DNA from: DASRCB01 sp035653295
Lineage (GTDB): Bacteria > Acidobacteriota > Terriglobia > Bryobacterales > Bryobacteraceae
DNA length: 19,822 nt
Assembly (NCBI GenBank): GCA_035653295.1
Contig: DASRCB010000325.1
Span: forward strand, 1 to 19,822
Reading direction: 5' to 3'
Made by a program: the position numbers and the translations under genes. This document shows positions 16,068 through 19,822 of this stretch, one piece after another. How positions within the stretch are numbered: the first letter of the stretch is position 1; the number at the start of each line of letters is the position of its first letter. The notes beneath the pieces were generated by a model that saw only the letters and a list, made by a program, of their open reading frames with translations, searched no databases and was not told the DNA's origin.

Positions 16068-19000
16068 TCCCGTGGGTAGAGCCGGAACACGTGCTCGTCT
16101 TCGCGGCGCTGGACCTCGGCATTGAGCGCGGCGAACTGGCGGTCCGCACCAATGATGAAGTACACCGCTCGCGGCACGTCGCGAGCTTTGGGGCCGTAGC
16201 TCGGAAAGACCGTGCCGTAGACCGCATCGACGCGCGCGAGCGCCTGCTGCGGCGCGCCGGGGTCTTTGCGGATTTCCTGCACTCGCTCGCGGAAGGCACG
16301 AACGACATCGGGGGTTACCCCGTCGCGCAACTCGTTGGCGATGTCCTCGGCGCGGTTCTCGTAGTCATCCGCACCGTGCCCCGGACGAAACACCGACGCC
16401 ACCATGTAATCGAACAGCTTCGGATCGCGCGGGCCCTGCTTCACCACATCAATGGCGAAGTTCAGCGTTTGCGGCACTTCGGGCATGCGCTCGGCGTAGT
16501 AGTGCAGCAGCCCCTGCGCGAGATTGTAGCCCACTCCGTTGCTGTAGGCCAGACCGGCGCCGATCGTTTTCGTGAACACACCATGCGCGCCTGCGCCGCC
16601 GAACAGACCCGCGGCAAGCGTGTCCAGAACGGCGTCGCGGCTGGTGTCGAAGTAAGAGCGGAACGGCACGGTGTTGATCATCACGCCTCCGGTCATGTTG
16701 GCATCGAACAAGCCGACATAGTGCGGCGCGGTGGCCATGGGCTCGTGCTGCCGCAGCCGGTCGGCCACGCGCGTCTCCGGCGCATAGGCCACGGCGGGCG
16801 CGGCGCCGTCGGTCAGATCGCTCGCGAGGGCGGTGAGGGACGGCTGAAGCTTGTCCTCCGTGGCGGTCGAACCGGCGAGCCACATGCGCGCATTTCCTTT
16901 GCGCAGCAGCGAGGCTCGAAGGGCGTTGAGACGCTCCAGCGTTTTCTCCGGACCGGTTTCCACATCATCGTGAATCTGCCGGCAAATGAAGCGCCAGTCG
17001 GCGGCGAGGCTGCGGTCGGGAAGATCCGTGAGAAGCTGCTCGAGGTCCAGCGCCGCGTCGCTGGCGTTCTGCTTGGCAGCCGCGGGCAGCCCCTGCCAGG
17101 CGCGGACGTACGTCGAATCAGCAACGGACCCGCGACCCTGGAGCGCTTCGAGCAGCGTTTTCAAGCCGGCGCGAGTGGCGTGCGCAGGCGCGTCCGCCAG
17201 ACTCAGCAGAAACGACTCGAACGTGGCCCGATCGCCCGGCGAGCCGGCGTCTTTCAGCATCCAGCGCAGGCGATCGGCGCTCCACGCCCGCGTCAGGAAC
17301 GAGGCCGAGGCGAGAAACGCCGGATTCGTCTGTTTGTAATATGCGTTGGCCGGGTCCTGTACCCAGGATTCCTCGGAGCCCTGCATCCGCGCGCGCAATG
17401 CGCTCACCGACTGCTGCACCAGATCGCGAATGCGCGGCAGATTGCGCGCACTCCAGTCCGGGTGCGACAGCACCAGGCGCATCCACTCCACCGCGCGCTG
17501 GCTTTCGGCCAGGTTGTCGCCCGCCGCAGTCACGACAAGCTCCACGCGGTTGGTGCGCAGGTCGGTGCTGAAGCGCGCGTCCAGGCTGAGGATCTCGCGG
17601 CGCAGGCGATCCAGCATTTCCTCGTAGGAAATCGTCTTTCCGTTTTCCACCACGCCGGTTTCGGTGAGCAGCCGGGGCAGCAGGGCAACCAGAACAAGGT
17701 CCGGCTCCGGAATCGAATCGAGGCGCAGAGCGATCGACGCGGTCGCGCCGGTCATCGTATCGAAGCGGGAAGCGACAGACGGAATACCGCTGATTTCGCC
17801 AGCGCTGTATTGCAGCTGCGGATCGAGCGTCAGCGGAGGGTCAGCGAGGAAATGGGATACGGTGCTCTGGCTGAGCCCGTCGAGCTCCTTCGTCTCAGCG
17901 TCGTAATCGGCGGCGAAACGCCGGAGAGCCTGCTGCGGATTGTCCACGCCATACCTGCTCTCGAGTTTCCTGATTTCAGAATCGACACGCTGCTGCCGCT
18001 CGGCTTCATCCTGGTGCAGCAGTGATGGGCTGGGGCGGGCCGCCGCGGCGTACGGCGTGACGGCGGTAATTTTCAGGCGCGCCAGCAGGTCGCGCCAGAT
18101 GTTCCGCTTTTCATCCAGCATGCGGTCGACCGCTTCCCTGTCCGGCCGCAGCGTCACCGATTTGCGAAAACCCGGCTCCTTGTTGAGCCGATCGAACTGC
18201 AGCAGCCAGGCGTCGCTGCCGGTGCGGAAGCCGAATTTCGGGGGCGAATTCACGAGCTTGTCGAGCGCGCGGCGCTGCTCGATGGCGCGCCCACGAACCC
18301 GCTCGTTGAACTCCGCCAGCTCCGGCGAGCCATCCGGCCAGGAGGCGATGCGCTGCAGTTCCCTCATAACCGTGTCGCGCACGCGAACAATGGTGGGCTC
18401 GGTCAGGCTGGCGGCATTCACGCGAAAGAAGAATACGCCCACGGGATGGCCCTGATCGGGACTCACCAGATTGTCCACCCGCTCGGCGCCGATATCCATT
18501 AACCGCGTTTTGCTGTTAATGAAGAGGCCATACAGGCTGCTGGTCTCGTCACTCGAGAAATTAGCGAAGAAGAGCTCGGCGAGCATGCGATCGCGCGATG
18601 AGAGTTCCCGGTCAGCGGGCCAGATCAGGCCGAGAACGCCAGGCTGCTGATCGTTGGCGAAGGGGAAGTCGTCGATCTGAATGGATCCCGCGGGTGCGGG
18701 CTGCGGCGCCGGAATGGTCGCCTCTGTGACAACCGGCAGTTGCGGCTTCACCGGCTCGACACGGGCAAGAACCGCGCCGATGCGCGATAACGTTTCAGCC
18801 ATGGGCTGGCCGGCCGGAAGTGAGACGATCGCGCCCATATTCGCCAGAAAATAATGCGAATCGTGGAAGCGCCGGATGTCGGAAGCCTGCATGGTCCGGA
18901 TGCCCGAGGGCTCGCCGCCGGAGTTGTACGACAGCGGGTGTTTCGCGCCGTAAACGTCCTGCATCATCTGCCGCCAGGCGACCCAGTCCGGCATCTTCAC

Positions 19001-19597
19001 CGTGCTGGTCATCTCGTTGTAGACCGAGCCCTTCTCCTGAAGCGTGAGCTGATGCTGGTCGCCTGCTTCAGAGATGCCGAAATTGCGCACCTCGCGGCGG
19101 ATCTCCTCATCGGTGTAGTCGGGGTGCAGCAGAGCATTGAGAAGCTGCTCGAACTCGCTGTAGAACACGGGCAGCCCGGCAAGAGTGTTGAAGGGATAGC
19201 AGGTGCGCCACTGGTCAGTGAAGGCGGTGAACTCGGTCAGCGACATGTCGGCGCCAGCGGCGAAATTGCGGCCGGCATTGCCCTTGCCGACCAGCAGGTG
19301 TTCCTGAGTGTGCGGCTCTCCCTGATCGGAGATCGGATACGTAGTCACCCACACGAAAGCCTGGGGAGCTGATTGCACCTGGATCAGGTCGAGCGTGAAG
19401 CCGCTCTTTTCGTGACGGAACCGCGCACCGAACGGCCGGCCCGAGTCGTCGTCGTACACCGCCGTGGCGCGGAAGCCTTCGATGACCGCGCCATCGGTGA
19501 GCTGTGCGAAGGAGCGCGACGGCGCCGCCGCGCAGACCGCGCCAGAGAGCAGCGGCAGGAGCGCGCAGAAAAACTTTCGGCTAACGCCTCGGTTCAT
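16025..19597 (-). CDS. Secreted M16-family zinc metallopeptidase (PreP-like, M16C)
   Basis: 1190-aa insulinase/presequence-protease-type peptidase degrading peptides inside a closed two-half chamber. A signal peptide covers about residues 1-32 (basic start, hydrophobic FFCALLPLLSGAVCAAA), so it acts in the periplasm or outside. The inverted zinc motif H-x-x-E-H is at 96-100 (PHTQEHLLVGKG). The third ligand is probably Glu195 in SVYNEMTSTV, matching the late position seen in PreP (VFNEM). FTAFTDQWRTCYPF and the long spacing to the third ligand also favour M16C. The N-terminal half is followed by a long linker and a second, catalytically inactive half (EEMLDRLRREILSLDARFST, LAAGLFGGAGAHGVFTKTIG), as in this subfamily. 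It is longer than typical PreP (about 1000 aa). Confidence 0.93.
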   Translation of the reverse strand: MNRGVSRKFFCALLPLLSGAVCAAAPSRSFAQLTDGAVIEGFRATAVYDDDSGRPFGARFRHEKSGFTLDLIQVQSAPQAFVWVTTYPISDQGEPHTQEHLLVGKGNAGRNFAAGADMSLTEFTAFTDQWRTCYPFNTLAGLPVFYSEFEQLLNALLHPDYTDEEIRREVRNFGISEAGDQHQLTLQEKGSVYNEMTSTVKMPDWVAWRQMMQDVYGAKHPLSYNSGGEPSGIRTMQASDIRRFHDSHYFLANMGAIVSLPAGQPMAETLSRIGAVLARVEPVKPQLPVVTEATIPAPQPAPAGSIQIDDFPFANDQQPGVLGLIWPADRELSSRDRMLAELFFANFSSDETSSLYGLFINSKTRLMDIGAERVDNLVSPDQGHPVGVFFFRVNAASLTEPTIVRVRDTVMRELQRIASWPDGSPELAEFNERVRGRAIEQRRALDKLVNSPPKFGFRTGSDAWLLQFDRLNKEPGFRKSVTLRPDREAVDRMLDEKRNIWRDLLARLKITAVTPYAAAARPSPSLLHQDEAERQQRVDSEIRKLESRYGVDNPQQALRRFAADYDAETKELDGLSQSTVSHFLADPPLTLDPQLQYSAGEISGIPSVASRFDTMTGATASIALRLDSIPEPDLVLVALLPRLLTETGVVENGKTISYEEMLDRLRREILSLDARFSTDLRTNRVELVVTAAGDNLAESQRAVEWMRLVLSHPDWSARNLPRIRDLVQQSVSALRARMQGSEESWVQDPANAYYKQTNPAFLASASFLTRAWSADRLRWMLKDAGSPGDRATFESFLLSLADAPAHATRAGLKTLLEALQGRGSVADSTYVRAWQGLPAAAKQNASDAALDLEQLLTDLPDRSLAADWRFICRQIHDDVETGPEKTLERLNALRASLLRKGNARMWLAGSTATEDKLQPSLTALASDLTDGAAPAVAYAPETRVADRLRQHEPMATAPHYVGLFDANMTGGVMINTVPFRSYFDTSRDAVLDTLAAGLFGGAGAHGVFTKTIGAGLAYSNGVGYNLAQGLLHYYAERMPEVPQTLNFAIDVVKQGPRDPKLFDYMVASVFRPGHGADDYENRAEDIANELRDGVTPDVVRAFRERVQEIRKDPGAPQQALARVDAVYGTVFPSYGPKARDVPRAVYFIIGADRQFAALNAEVQRREDEHVFRLYPRDYWLVGARSAENVP

Positions 19598-19603
19598 TCG
19601 CCG

Positions 19604-19609
19604 ATTTTA
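19604..19609 (-). promoter_or_regulatory. Probable -10 element of the M16 peptidase gene (leaderless arrangement)
   Basis: On the minus strand TAAAAT (5 of 6 match to TATAAT) ends exactly 6 nt before the ATG at 19597, so transcription is expected to begin on the start codon. There is no Shine-Dalgarno and no recognisable -35. Confidence 0.45.
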
Positions 19610-19822
19610 GCGCGGCTCGGCGCGGCCGCTCCGAATCCGTGGCGCGAGACTCGTCAGCGGCCCGGAGCCGTTGCGCCGGCGCCGGCGGCAACGGAATCGA
19701 TACGGCGCAGCACCGTCTCGGAGCGCGAAAGTCGGCGAGTGGGAGCTGGCCGGCCGCAGCAGCGAAAACGACGGACCACTCCAGCGGTACGGGCGATCAT
19801 CGAGCGCACAGCGACTCCGTCA
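19610..19822. other. Right-edge stretch without a supportable gene
   Basis: The + frame read from 19601 stays open to the edge but gives only Arg/Pro/Ala-rich low-complexity sequence. A minus-strand frame (19821 down to a TGA at 19656-19654) could be the tail of a gene entering from the right, ending in RRIDSVAAGAGATAPGR. Neither shows a domain. I make no gene call. Confidence 0.4.
19670..19692. repeat. Strong GC-rich hairpin upstream of the M16 gene
   Basis: GTTGC (19670-19674) pairs with GCAAC (19688-19692), and the enclosed GCCGGC-GCCGGC is self-complementary, with one bulged G. The hairpin has about 9-10 base pairs and lies 73-95 nt before the M16 start. No T-run follows on either strand, so it is not a canonical terminator. 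Confidence 0.4.

Noticed and set aside
16091..18025. 644-aa open frame on the plus strand inside the M16 gene
   Set aside because: Antisense of a family-matched peptidase gene; Arg/His/Gly-rich low-complexity product with no motif.

Overview
The window is a GC-rich, gene-dense stretch of a bacterial chromosome. I count 16 protein-coding genes, one of them cut by the left edge. I see no tRNA, rRNA, CRISPR array, insertion sequence or phage gene. The mix suggests an Acidobacteriota genome, perhaps Solibacter/Bryobacter-like: a dnaG-rpoD pair, a four-cysteine L28, a secreted carboxypeptidase-regulatory-like protein, a long zinc-ribbon membrane protein, a large secreted PreP-like M16 peptidase, and a phosphoacceptor-only histidine-kinase-like miniprotein. 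That placement is inference from gene content and codon use, not from a marker tree.

Layout. 1-2837 (+): the 3' part of dnaG (primase) and rpoD (main sigma factor). 2802-3431 (-): a NadD-like nucleotidyltransferase converging on rpoD. 3532-5751 (+): a zinc-ribbon/transmembrane protein of unknown role, then nth (endonuclease III). 5748-6674 (-): a PfkB sugar/nucleoside kinase. 6750-7223 (+): a small secreted beta-sandwich protein. 7220-12372 (-): a leftward block read as unknown 158-aa gene, ankyrin gene, pheS, pheT, rpmB and the histidine-phosphoacceptor miniprotein. 12445-16067 (+): an RMD1/DUF155-like tail-anchored protein, a double-aspartate CPA2 Na+/H+ antiporter, a bacteriohemerythrin and a membrane-anchored alpha/beta hydrolase. 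16025-19597 (-): the M16 metallopeptidase. 19598-19822 holds no gene I can support.

How it works together. Most of the window is housekeeping: replication priming, transcription initiation, NAD synthesis, base-excision repair, Phe-tRNA charging and a ribosomal protein. The accessory genes lie between these modules. The leftward phe block is tight: 1 nt between the 158-aa gene and the ankyrin gene, 5 nt between ankyrin and pheS, and a 1-nt overlap between pheS and pheT. These are therefore probably co-transcribed.

Two architectural patterns stand out. First, all four convergent gene pairs overlap at their 3' ends (36, 4, 4 and 43 nt), so there is no room for intrinsic terminators between them. 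Second, several genes lack a Shine-Dalgarno sequence and carry a -10-like hexamer ending exactly 6 nt before the start codon, as expected for leaderless mRNAs. No obviously new multi-gene system is visible. The most unusual single gene is the 83-aa stand-alone histidine phosphoacceptor domain.
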